Below are positions 18,955-27,816 of a DNA stretch of 40,145 nucleotides, one piece after another. The stretch is from Candidatus Giovannonibacteria bacterium RIFCSPLOWO2_12_FULL_44_15 (GTDB taxonomy: Bacteria; Patescibacteriota; Minisyncoccia; JACPKW01; UBA11713), in NCBI GenBank assembly GCA_001778905.1, contig MFIQ01000012.1, positions 1 to 40,145 on the forward strand, given 5' to 3'. The stretch's first letter is position 1, and every line of letters begins with the position of its first letter. Both the position numbers and the translations under genes were made by a program. The notes under the pieces are model-generated. The model did not search any database. It was given only the letters and a program-made list of their open reading frames with translations, and was not told the origin of the DNA.

Positions 18955-19806
18955 ATGAAGGTTGACCCTCAAAAATTACTAGAAAAATTCAAAAAACTTC
19001 CAGAGGATCTTAAGGTTGTTTTGTTTAGCCAAGAATCCGCCACTAAAATAGGGGCGGTTGGAAAGAAAAATGATCTCAGTTCATCAAACATCGGGATCCT
19101 TGCAGACGAAACCGGTTTGGTTTTATTTGGTGTTCTGCATCCTAAAGATTTTATTCCGGATTTATCGGAAAAGCTTGGGGTAGACAAAGAAACGGCGAAG
19201 AAAATCGCGGAGGATGTTAATCGCGAGATTTTTCAGAAAGTCCGGGTAAGCTTGAGAAAGCTCTATGGAATAACGGACGAAATTACGGAAAATGTTCCGG
19301 TCCCGGCGCCGGCACCAATCCAAAAAGCGCCGCCTCCGCCGCCAATTCCTAAACCGCAGCCTCAACCGCCTAAAATAATAATTAGAGAAAATGTTGAGAT
19401 CCCAAAAGAAGCTCCGAAGGAAGAGTTAAAGCCTCTTGAGATACGGCCGATCAAAGGAGGGCCACTTGGCGATAATGAATCTACGGGGAAAAAACCTGCC
19501 TCGCCTGCCTTGTCGGCAGACAGGCCGGCAGGCATGCTTCCTGAACCGGAGAAAATATCCCCGCGCCCGCAGCTAGATTTCCCGCCTCGCCGATCCCAAG
19601 AACCGGAGCGTGACATGGGATTAAAAATTATGCCTCATTCGCCAGAGGAAATTAAACCAGTCAAGCCGCTCTCGTCTCCCAAACCACCCTCCCCGCCCCC
19701 GGGAATGGCGTTCATTGCAGAAAAAAAATTAGAACCACCGGCGCCGCCAAAGCCTGCCTCGCCGGCAGGCAGGCCGAGTTATGATCAATATAGAGAGCGA
19801 ATATGA
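18955..19806 (+). CDS. Hypothetical protein with Pro-rich C-terminal half
   Basis: 283 aa; conserved-looking N-terminal helical domain, PAPAPIQKAPPPPPIPKPQPQPP linker. Confidence 0.7.
   Translation: MKVDPQKLLEKFKKLPEDLKVVLFSQESATKIGAVGKKNDLSSSNIGILADETGLVLFGVLHPKDFIPDLSEKLGVDKETAKKIAEDVNREIFQKVRVSLRKLYGITDEITENVPVPAPAPIQKAPPPPPIPKPQPQPPKIIIRENVEIPKEAPKEELKPLEIRPIKGGPLGDNESTGKKPASPALSADRPAGMLPEPEKISPRPQLDFPPRRSQEPERDMGLKIMPHSPEEIKPVKPLSSPKPPSPPPGMAFIAEKKLEPPAPPKPASPAGRPSYDQYRERI
19495..19533. repeat. GCCTGCC/GGCAGGC palindromic repeat, copy 1
   Basis: CCTGCCTCGCCTGCCTTGTCGGCAGACAGGCCGGCAGGC. Confidence 0.7.
19752..19775. repeat. GCCTGCC/GGCAGGC palindromic repeat, copy 2
   Basis: GCCTGCCTCGCCGGCAGGCAGGCC. 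Confidence 0.7.
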
Positions 19807-20258
19807 GGCAGTTTCAAGTCCCACAATTTATCGAAGTCGAAGACAAAATTTTCGGGCCGTTAACCTTAAAGCAGTTCTTATATATAGTAGGGGGCGCTGG
19901 TATGGCTTATATTCTATACGCCTTTTTGAGCCCGTTTTTGCCCTTATTTATAATCCTCACTGTAGCGGCGCCAATTGTCTCTTTTTTTTTCGCGTTGGCG
20001 TTCTATAAAATAAACGGCCAGCCGTTCATGAAAATTTTGGAAAATGCTTTCGCTCATTATACAAACTCCCGCCTATATATATGGAAGAAAATAGACAGGC
20101 CTATAACAATAACTGAGGAGAAGAGCGAATTCTTGCACAGAAATAATTTTTCCCTGCTTAAAAAAAGGGCTCCATCAACCAATCAAGGGGCTAAGTTGCA
20201 GGACTTGGCGTGGTCGATCGAGGTGCGCGGCAGTAAAAATATAAATCCCCAAACTTAG
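19803..20258 (+). CDS. PrgI family protein (VirB3-like inner-membrane component)
   Basis: MRQFQVPQFIEVEDKIFGPLTLKQFLYIVGGAGMAYILY typical PrgI N-terminus; two TMs. Confidence 0.85.
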   Translation: MRQFQVPQFIEVEDKIFGPLTLKQFLYIVGGAGMAYILYAFLSPFLPLFIILTVAAPIVSFFFALAFYKINGQPFMKILENAFAHYTNSRLYIWKKIDRPITITEEKSEFLHRNNFSLLKKRAPSTNQGAKLQDLAWSIEVRGSKNINPQT

Positions 20259-20261
20259 GCT

Positions 20262-20924
20262 ATGGCAAATAAAAAACTAAAATCGGCAAGCGCGCAGGAA
20301 TTCGTCCCGATCCAGGAAATACGAGAGGGGATTGCCGTCCTAAAAAATGGCGCACTAAGAATGGTTTTGATGGCATCTTCTCTCAACTTCGCGCTCAAAT
20401 CCGTTGAGGAGCAGGAGGCAACAATATTCCAATACCAAAATTTCCTGAATTCGCTCGATTTCTCGGTTCAGTTTTTTATTCAATCCAGAAAATTAAACAT
20501 CAATCCGTATCTTGATACGCTAAAAAAGGTTGAGAATGGGCAAACCAACGAGCTTTTAAAAATACAGACCCGCGAATATATTGAATTCATAAAAAATTTC
20601 GTTGAGACGACAAATATAGTTTCGAAGGCTTTTTACGTCGTGGTTCCCTATGAACCGCCAGTTTTTGAAACGCCGAAAGGGGCTGCCGACTCTATTTTGG
20701 AAATATTCGCAAGCAAAAAAAATGAAATTAAAAAAATTCCTGATACAAAATTCGAGGAATATAAGATACAGCTTTTCCAGCGAGTGGATACGGTCGCGCA
20801 GGGATTGATGTCGGCCGGGGTCCGGGTCGCTCCCCTTAACACAGAGGAATTAATTGAGCTTTATTTCGGCCTGTTTAACCCTGGGGAGCTGGAAAAGGGG
20901 GGGGCACCGACCGTTACAAGCTAA
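20262..20924 (+). CDS. TraC/VirB4 N-terminal-domain-like protein
   Basis: FVPIQEIREGIAVLKNGALRMVLMASSLNFALKSVEEQEATI...FNPGE; immediately upstream of VirB4 ATPase. Confidence 0.8.
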   Translation: MANKKLKSASAQEFVPIQEIREGIAVLKNGALRMVLMASSLNFALKSVEEQEATIFQYQNFLNSLDFSVQFFIQSRKLNINPYLDTLKKVENGQTNELLKIQTREYIEFIKNFVETTNIVSKAFYVVVPYEPPVFETPKGAADSILEIFASKKNEIKKIPDTKFEEYKIQLFQRVDTVAQGLMSAGVRVAPLNTEELIELYFGLFNPGELEKGGAPTVTS

Positions 20925-20928
20925 AAAC

Positions 20929-22752
20929 ATGTTTGGATTCGGAAAAAATAAAAAGGAAGAGAATATTACGGTAACGGAAATGCCGTCTATGCTGCCCGAA
21001 AATATCAAAGGAGCGGGGAGTTTTGAAGTTGAAGACGCAGTCGCGCCCGCCGCCCTTGAAATAGAGTCGAACTACGTAAAGCTTGGCGAGAAAGTTGCCC
21101 GGACTCTTTTTGTTTTTACGTACCCGAGATTTCTCGCAATAAATTGGTTCGCCCCCGTAATAAATCTAGACAAGGTTTTTGATATCTCGATTTTTATCCA
21201 TCCGCAGGATACTAATACGGTCCTGCGCCAGCTCGAAAAAAAAGTTGCAGAGGTCCAGTCGCAGATTCATGATCGCGAGAAAAAGGGATTGGTGCGAGAC
21301 CCCATGCTCGACACCGCCCACCAAGACCTTGAAGAATTAAGAAATAATCTCCAGCAGGCGCAAGAAAGATTATTTTCTTTCGGCCTATATATAACGATCT
21401 ACGCCGAGAATGTCCAGGAATTAAATAAAAACGAAAGCGAAATACGTTCCATTTTGGAATCCAAGCTCGTATACGCGAAGCCGGCGCTTTTCCAGCAAGG
21501 CGAGGGGTTGCAAACGACTTTTCCGCTCGCGACCGACCAACTTGAGGTCAATACAAAGCTGAATTCATCCCCGGTATCCTCCCTTTTCCCTTTTACCTCC
21601 TTCGATCTGACTTCAAATAAAGGTATTCTCTACGGCATAAATCGGCACAACTCAAGCTTGGTCCTTTTTGATCGTTTCAGTCTTGAGAACTATAACTCCG
21701 TTGTTTTCGCGAAATCCGGTTCCGGAAAATCTTACGCGACCAAACTCGAGATTTTAAGATCGCTGATGTTCGGCACCGAAGTCATCGTTATCGACCCGGA
21801 GCGAGAATACGAATATTTGGCGGAGACTGTGGACGGAAGATATTTCAATATTTCCCTCTCTTCGCACCACCATATAAATCCCTTTGACCTGCCTCCGCCA
21901 AGGGAAGACGAATCTCCGGCGGATTTGCTTAGATCAAATATCATTAATCTTATCGGGCTTTTTCGCATAATGTTCGGCGGGCTTACTCCGGAAGACGATT
22001 CTATTTTGGACCGCGCGATTACGGAAACTTACGCGTCGCGCGACATCACGCCGGATGCCGATTTCTCTAAAGCGACTATGCCTATTCTCTCGGACCTAGA
22101 GTTGGTGCTCGCCAACATGGAAGGAGGGGAATCACTCGCACAGAAATTAAGGAAATACACGCAAGGAACATGGGCTGGGTTTATCAACCAGCCTTCGAAT
22201 GTCGATATTAACAAAAAGCTTGTTGTATTTTCCGTCCGCGATATGGAGGACGAGCTGCGCCCGATCGCGATTTATTTGATCGTGCATCACGTTTGGAACG
22301 CCGTCCGGACAGAGATAAAAAAGAGACTCTTAATCGTGGACGAGGCCTGGTGGATTATGAAAACCGAAGACGGAGCTTCGTTTTTGTTCGGAATTGCCAA
22401 ACGGGCGCGCAAATATTTTTTGGGGATTACGACAATAACGCAGGATGTCGGCGATTTCTTAAATTCAGAATATGGGAAAGCCATCATTACAAATTCCTCC
22501 ATCCAACTTCTCTTGAAACAAGCCCCGGCGGCGATAGATTTATTGAAACAAACTTTTAACCTTACGGAGGAGGAAAAATTTCTTCTGCTCGAGTCGGACG
22601 TCGGGGAGGGAATTTTCTTCGCTGGGATGAAGCACGTTGCGATAAAAATTCTCGCTTCATACACGGAAGATCAAATCATCACCTCCGACCCGTCCCAGCT
22701 TCTCGCGATCAAAAAGGCGAAAGAAGATTATAAGGAATCTAATTTGAAATAA
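20929..22752 (+). CDS. virB4: VirB4/TraC-type conjugation ATPase
   Basis: Walker A FAKSGSGKSYATKLE, VIDPEREYEYLAE, Walker B LLIVDEAWWIM, TITQDVGDFL; ATG 20929 preferred. Confidence 0.93.
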   Translation: MFGFGKNKKEENITVTEMPSMLPENIKGAGSFEVEDAVAPAALEIESNYVKLGEKVARTLFVFTYPRFLAINWFAPVINLDKVFDISIFIHPQDTNTVLRQLEKKVAEVQSQIHDREKKGLVRDPMLDTAHQDLEELRNNLQQAQERLFSFGLYITIYAENVQELNKNESEIRSILESKLVYAKPALFQQGEGLQTTFPLATDQLEVNTKLNSSPVSSLFPFTSFDLTSNKGILYGINRHNSSLVLFDRFSLENYNSVVFAKSGSGKSYATKLEILRSLMFGTEVIVIDPEREYEYLAETVDGRYFNISLSSHHHINPFDLPPPREDESPADLLRSNIINLIGLFRIMFGGLTPEDDSILDRAITETYASRDITPDADFSKATMPILSDLELVLANMEGGESLAQKLRKYTQGTWAGFINQPSNVDINKKLVVFSVRDMEDELRPIAIYLIVHHVWNAVRTEIKKRLLIVDEAWWIMKTEDGASFLFGIAKRARKYFLGITTITQDVGDFLNSEYGKAIITNSSIQLLLKQAPAAIDLLKQTFNLTEEEKFLLLESDVGEGIFFAGMKHVAIKILASYTEDQIITSDPSQLLAIKKAKEDYKESNLK

Positions 22753-22753
22753 A

Positions 22754-23500
22754 GTGGCGAACGGAGTCGCAAGCACAATTGAAAACGAACGCTTTATGGC
22801 TCTGCACGGGGCTAGGGTTTCAAGCAGACGGAATTCTCCTTTGGCGAAAGTCAGAAAATCATCTCCGGAAGCAGTGGAAAGCGTTATGCGGAAACTGAAA
22901 GAAGAGGTCGCAAGGGGACACGCAACCGTTTCCTTCATAATTATTCTTTCTTTTGGACTCCTAAAAGAATTCGGCCTGGATGGGATGAGAATCCTCGTCA
23001 AAGGGACAGTAGGCGCAACAGCGGGTGGCACGGCGCGTCTGATAAGTTCGGGGTTGGATTTGATCAACTACATTCCCCTCCCTGCTCGCATTGGCTCTGG
23101 CCCGGTAAGCTGGTTGATACAAGGCGCGGTGATGGGCGGTTCGTATATAGCAAGCGCGATCGGCGAAGCGCAGTCCAAAGCCGCCATTCAAGCAGTAGAT
23201 CTCGCATTCATGTGCATTTCTTTATTGGTTTCGGGCGGCATCTTTCTATTGATGCTAAATAAAGGTTGGATGATAAAGACCAGATTAAAATTAACTTGGT
23301 GGGGGTTGGGATTCTTTATTGACAACCTCCCGATGGTAAGCATACTTCCGCTAACAACTATTTCGGTTTTATACGCCTGGAGGCATGTAAAAAAACGCGC
23401 GAGGGCCGCCGAGAAAAAACTTGCGGATATCGAAAAATTGACGCAAAATGAGATTGAGGATTTGGATCAAGATATTTCTATTTTGGACAAAGAAAGCTAA
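22754..23500 (+). CDS. Hypothetical membrane protein in T4SS-like locus
   Basis: 248 aa, GTG start, several TM segments, coiled-coil C-terminus. Confidence 0.65.
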   Translation: MANGVASTIENERFMALHGARVSSRRNSPLAKVRKSSPEAVESVMRKLKEEVARGHATVSFIIILSFGLLKEFGLDGMRILVKGTVGATAGGTARLISSGLDLINYIPLPARIGSGPVSWLIQGAVMGGSYIASAIGEAQSKAAIQAVDLAFMCISLLVSGGIFLLMLNKGWMIKTRLKLTWWGLGFFIDNLPMVSILPLTTISVLYAWRHVKKRARAAEKKLADIEKLTQNEIEDLDQDISILDKES

Positions 23501-23503
23501 ATT

Positions 23504-24217
23504 ATGAAAATATTTCTTTTAATAATTTTTTTGGGAATAGCACCTCTCGCCTCCGCACAAGTGGGAAATTTTAAACCAGTGGAGGTTAATCTTCTTATGG
23601 AGCCGGGGAGTTACGCGCCGGGTTGGTATAGGGGCGCTTCCTTGCCGACTCTCGAATCAAAAACTAAAATTTCCGCTTTTATCTTTTTAAACGGTAAAAA
23701 ACTTCTGCCCGCAAATTTTATCTACAATTGGACGATAGATGGTAATTTGGATAGGGTGGTCTCCGGCAAAGGGAAAGACGGTATCTCTTATTCTTTTCCG
23801 AAAAGCAAAGGGTCAAAGAGTATAATTCAACTCGAAGTTTTGGACAATAAAAATAAGCGCCGTGGAAAAGCTGAAATCGTAATTGATCCAAAACTTTCCG
23901 AAGTGCTGATTTATGAAAAAAATTCTTCTGGCCCGATAACGTCCCGCGCTATTTCCAGAAAAACCATTGGCCCAGGAACCCAATTTACGGTTAAGGCTGT
24001 GCCGTTTTTCATGACCTTTGCCTCAAAATCTGATTTACAATTTATTTGGTTCCAGGATAGTCAGCCGCAAAGCTCAATAGAAGGCGAGTCGGATGCTTAC
24101 ATGGTCGAAGCTAAACCAGGATCCGAAGGGCAGAGCGCGACATTTAAAGTTATTGTTACCAATATTAAAAGTCTTTTAGAGAAAATTGAAAACTCTCTTT
24201 ATGTTGAGGTTAGGTAA
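23504..24217 (+). CDS. Secreted hypothetical protein, beta-rich
   Basis: 237 aa, signal peptide MKIFLLIIFLGIAPLASAQ. Confidence 0.65.
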   Translation: MKIFLLIIFLGIAPLASAQVGNFKPVEVNLLMEPGSYAPGWYRGASLPTLESKTKISAFIFLNGKKLLPANFIYNWTIDGNLDRVVSGKGKDGISYSFPKSKGSKSIIQLEVLDNKNKRRGKAEIVIDPKLSEVLIYEKNSSGPITSRAISRKTIGPGTQFTVKAVPFFMTFASKSDLQFIWFQDSQPQSSIEGESDAYMVEAKPGSEGQSATFKVIVTNIKSLLEKIENSLYVEVR

Positions 24218-24638
24218 AACACTGCTTCTATTTCTGTTCGCGTCTTCTCTGTTTTTTTCTATTGCAAGCGCGGCGATCGACCCTGCGCCTACGGCGACAT
24301 CAAACACGGATTTTACCGGCTACGCAAAATTTATATATCCCTTTGTAATATCCGTCGGCGCGATACTGGCCGTAATAATGCTTATAATAGCTGGGTTGCA
24401 GATGATGACGGCTTCCGAGGGACAGCGCACTGCGGCGAAAGAACGAATACAAAATGCTTTGTTGGGCCTTCTACTTTTGGTGGGGGTCTACCTAATTTTG
24501 CATACAATAAACCCGGACTTATTAAATTTAAAAATTAATACGGATGGATTGAAAGTCGATGCGGGTGGCGAAAAAAGGTGCAGACCGGCTTGCACATCTC
24601 CACTTATTTGTTCAAGAGGCGCTTGCAGCATGCCTTAA
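24201..24638 (+). CDS. VirB2/TrbC-like pilin candidate
   Basis: Signal peptide plus two hydrophobic helices (YPFVISVGAILAVIMLIIAGLQMMTAS; IQNALLGLLLLVGVYLILHTINPDLL), Cys-rich tail; ATG 24201 overlaps previous gene. Confidence 0.75.
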   Translation: MLRLGKTLLLFLFASSLFFSIASAAIDPAPTATSNTDFTGYAKFIYPFVISVGAILAVIMLIIAGLQMMTASEGQRTAAKERIQNALLGLLLLVGVYLILHTINPDLLNLKINTDGLKVDAGGEKRCRPACTSPLICSRGACSMP

Positions 24639-24656
24639 TAATGCGAAATAAATAAC

Positions 24657-25862
24657 ATGCAGGAACTGCTTACAACCAAAAGAATTATAATCGCCCTCGC
24701 AATTTTATTCGTCCTATTTTTTGTGGTGGCGGCGGCTTGGTATTACTTCCTGCGCGATGGCGGTTCGGCAGAGAATAATACTCAAGCAGAACCACCTCCC
24801 GAAAATCCATTTCCAGAGGGGGAGGGGAGGAATTCCGCAGGGGGAGCAAGCAACCCGGCGGGAGGTTCGTCGGACATCGGATCAGTTCCCCAAAACCTAA
24901 ACGCGTCTAAAGGAGATGTTTTCCAGATTGTTCCGGATGCCGTTACGGGCGCAGTTTTTTATAATAATAAAATTCGCTATGTTGAAAAATCATCGGGGAA
25001 TATTTTTGAAGTAGACTTAGATGGGAAAAATAAAACCAACCTTTCCAATAATAAAATTTCGGGCGTTTTTGACGCAATGTGGTCACGGCAGGGGACGCGG
25101 TTAATAATTAAATACGCGTCCGGAGATAAAGTAACCGCGGTGTCCGCCACAATCACCGGCTCGAGCACAAAGACTGTGATTTTGCCGGCAGGCGTTAAGG
25201 ATGTCGCATTCTCGCCCAAAGGAGATCGCATTGCATATGTGCTCGTTTCAGGAGATGTCGCTTCCGTTATAACCGCAACCCCGGAGAATAAAAGTCCGGT
25301 AACTCGCCTCAAGCTGAAGTACTCTTCCTGGAAAATTCTTTGGACAGAAGATAACGGCATTTATCTTCTGTCATCTCCGTCAGCGTATCTGGATGGATTT
25401 CTATATAAAATTACTTTGTCTTCCGGAACTTTCTCCAAAATACTCGGCCCATATCCAGGCCTTCTTGCATCCGTCAACGCCCCCAGCCTAATATTTTCCG
25501 AGGCAAATCAAAAAGAAAAAACCATCGATACATTTCTTTCGAATTCCTCCGGTGGGAACATAGGTCCTCTGCCAATAAAAGCGCTTCCGGAAAAATGCAC
25601 TTGGTCAAAAAAGGTAAAAGATATTGTTTTTTGCGCGGCTCCTTTGATAATCCCCGGCGCTACCTATCCGGATAATTGGTATATGGGCAAGGTTTCATTT
25701 GGAGACGCCGCCGTAAAAATAAATATAGCCTCCCGCGCGATAAATTCTTTCTTGTTGCCAGAATCAACTGACGCAATAAAGCTTTTTCTATCCGCCGATG
25801 AAACAAACTTGTTTTTCATAAACAAAGATGATGAATCTTTGTGGAGATTAAGAATTCCTTAG
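24657..25862 (+). CDS. Membrane-anchored TolB/WD40-like beta-propeller hypothetical protein
   Basis: 401 aa; N-terminal TM, repeated ...MWSRQGTRLIIKYASG..., ...VAFSPKGDRIAYVLVSG... blades. Confidence 0.65.
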   Translation: MQELLTTKRIIIALAILFVLFFVVAAAWYYFLRDGGSAENNTQAEPPPENPFPEGEGRNSAGGASNPAGGSSDIGSVPQNLNASKGDVFQIVPDAVTGAVFYNNKIRYVEKSSGNIFEVDLDGKNKTNLSNNKISGVFDAMWSRQGTRLIIKYASGDKVTAVSATITGSSTKTVILPAGVKDVAFSPKGDRIAYVLVSGDVASVITATPENKSPVTRLKLKYSSWKILWTEDNGIYLLSSPSAYLDGFLYKITLSSGTFSKILGPYPGLLASVNAPSLIFSEANQKEKTIDTFLSNSSGGNIGPLPIKALPEKCTWSKKVKDIVFCAAPLIIPGATYPDNWYMGKVSFGDAAVKINIASRAINSFLLPESTDAIKLFLSADETNLFFINKDDESLWRLRIP

Positions 25863-26320
25863 CTTTCGTTGAAGGGCTTTATCACGACTTTCCTATTCGG
25901 CTCATCGCCGACCGATTGGGTTATGATATCCGGATATTCAGTCAGGATCGCATGAACTATTCTTCTTTCGTATGAACTCATCGGCCTTAGTTGTATTTCT
26001 TTTTTGAAATATCTGACTCGCTGGGCGGAAAGCCTGGCTAAATCTTTTATCTCCTCTGCTTTTTGTTTTTGGTAATCGTTCACATCGACTGAAAAAGGCG
26101 CTGGGATTTTCCCCAATTTAGCCTCCGCCAGTCTTTTTACAAGATGGTTTAGTGCAATCAAATTTTCTCCTCCTTCGCCGATCAGCAACCCAGCTTCTTG
26201 GGTTCTTATTTGAAATTGTGTGTTGTCTGCCGTTTCAAAAATAGAAACATCGCCAAAAATTCCTATTTTAGTCAAAACTTCTTCAACTATTTCCTTTATT
26301 TTTATTTTCTCCTCGTCCAT
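25859..26320 (-). CDS. jag: Jag/KhpB (SpoIIIJ-associated) KH-R3H RNA-binding protein
   Basis: GLLIGEGGENLIALNHLVKRL (KH) and RPMSSYERRIVHAILTEYPDIITQSVGDEPNRKVVI (R3H); next to yidC. Confidence 0.92.
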   Translation of the reverse strand: MDEEKIKIKEIVEEVLTKIGIFGDVSIFETADNTQFQIRTQEAGLLIGEGGENLIALNHLVKRLAEAKLGKIPAPFSVDVNDYQKQKAEEIKDLARLSAQRVRYFKKEIQLRPMSSYERRIVHAILTEYPDIITQSVGDEPNRKVVIKPFNES

Positions 26321-27032
26321 AGAGAAGCTTAGCGCGAGAGCGCACTATAGCTTCATGTAAAGTAGCAAAAACGTTGGAGGATGTCCAATAAAGGGCAAGC
26401 GCGGCTGGGAAGCGGGTTGAAATGTAGAAGATGACCAGGGGCAGGACGTACGTGGCCTGTATCGCCATGGCTCTTGCCATCTCGTCCTTCATATTGGGGC
26501 CCTTTTGCGGAATTTTTGGATTCGAAAGCTTCATCTGTAAAAATTGTGAAAAGCCCGCGAGGAACGCCAAAATATAATTCGGGGCGCTTAAATTAACCAA
26601 TCCGAGAAAGCTGGTCCTAATAACTTCCGGCATTGATACAAAAGAATAAAGTGCAACATTCCCAGTCAGAAGCCCCTTCAAGAAAAGCTGATAGAGCGTT
26701 ATTAGAATTGGGAGTTGGACTAAGAGCAAAAAACAGCCCGAAAGTGGGTTTACCCCGTGCTCCTTATAGAGTTCCATCATTTTTTTATTTTGCTCCTCGG
26801 TGTTGTTTTTATAAGTTTCCTTTATCTTCCTTATTGCCGGCTCGAGCTCTTTCATTTTTATCTGAGTGATGAGCCCGCGATGCGTGAAAGGAAAAATAAC
26901 GATCCTTACCAATATAGTTAGGAGCACGATCGCGATTCCGATATCATGCCCCGGGGCAAGCCCGGTCAAAAATACTAAGGCGTTATAGAGGGGTCGGTAG
27001 AGAGCCTCGTTATATATTAAAGAAAAACTCAT
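26283..27032 (-). CDS. yidC: YidC/Oxa1 family membrane insertase
   Basis: IVLLTILVRIVIFPFTHRGLITQIKMKELEPAIRKIKETYKN... typical YidC core. Confidence 0.95.
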   Translation of the reverse strand: MSFSLIYNEALYRPLYNALVFLTGLAPGHDIGIAIVLLTILVRIVIFPFTHRGLITQIKMKELEPAIRKIKETYKNNTEEQNKKMMELYKEHGVNPLSGCFLLLVQLPILITLYQLFLKGLLTGNVALYSFVSMPEVIRTSFLGLVNLSAPNYILAFLAGFSQFLQMKLSNPKIPQKGPNMKDEMARAMAIQATYVLPLVIFYISTRFPAALALYWTSSNVFATLHEAIVRSRAKLLYGRGENKNKGNS

Positions 27033-27259
27033 GGTTTAAACGGATCTATTATTCTTTTCTGCCACGGATGGCATTTTGCGATCCTGAAAGCTCCTTTTCT
27101 TAGGCCGTAGAAAACGCCTCCGAAATTGATGGCTTCTTTTATATACTCGGAGCAAGAGGGTTCAAAAACACAATATTTTCTTCGCGAAGAAAAAGCCCCC
27201 TGGTCGGGAGAAATTATGATTTGGTAAAAATTTATAAGAGCAACAAAAATTTTTTTCAT
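27029..27259 (-). CDS. yidD: Membrane protein insertion efficiency factor YidD
   Basis: FYQIIISPDQGAFSSRRKYCVFEPSCSEYIKEAI. Confidence 0.93.
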   Translation of the reverse strand: MKKIFVALINFYQIIISPDQGAFSSRRKYCVFEPSCSEYIKEAINFGGVFYGLRKGAFRIAKCHPWQKRIIDPFKP

Positions 27260-27531
27260 TTTATAAGCTGTCTTTCGTCTAAGGCGCGAGAAATTCCTTT
27301 TTCTAGTTCTTTGTAGCTTTGCTCTTCAGCACCTTTTTTAAAAATAAAAGCGAGGCTGATCCCTTTTTTGATGCCGTCTCCTTTCCTTCTTAATATTTCT
27401 CTTGCTCTTCTCCTGATTTTATTACGCAATACGGCTTTTTTTACTTCTTTGCTCGGGATAATGAAAGTGAATCGCTTTTCGCCGATATTGTTCTTAGAAA
27501 TTCTTAGGCTGATGAAATCTTCGAAACTCAT
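27256..27531 (-). CDS. rnpA: Ribonuclease P protein component, N-terminally short or diverged
   Basis: FTFIIPSKEVKKAVLRNKIRRRAREILR core motif; ATG at 27531 follows rpmH stop; the longer 27585 start would overlap rpmH. Confidence 0.8.
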   Translation of the reverse strand: MSFEDFISLRISKNNIGEKRFTFIIPSKEVKKAVLRNKIRRRAREILRRKGDGIKKGISLAFIFKKGAEEQSYKELEKGISRALDERQLIK

Positions 27532-27535
27532 CTTG

Positions 27536-27670
27536 CTATATGGCGAGCCGCGCCCTCTTTTTCCTGCGCCTGCGGCGCAGGACATTTTTCCCCGATGTCG
27601 TGCTTTTTCGTTTTAAAAAGCCGTGGCTTCTCTTCCTTTTTCTTTTTTTGGGCTGGTAAGTTTGTGACAT
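27536..27670 (-). CDS. rpmH: 50S ribosomal protein L34
   Basis: Manual minus-strand translation [44 protein letters not shown]; 44 aa, below ORF-track cutoff. Confidence 0.95.
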   Translation of the reverse strand: MSQTYQPKKRKRKRSHGFLKRKSTTSGKNVLRRRRRKKRARLAI

Positions 27671-27816
27671 TGAAACATTGTAACACAAATCAGCAGACTT
27701 TCAATATTAACAAGAAATTCATAGTTTATTAACATTCTAGTAATGTTTGGCCTTAGTAGTAAATTTTCCATTAAAACAATAAAATTACTTCTATAACCCA
27801 AGTTAACATTATATGC

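Noticed and set aside
14527-25862. Integrative conjugative element
   Set aside because: No relaxase, VirD4, att repeats or tRNA seen; XerC is distant and adjacent to rpsO, consistent with housekeeping
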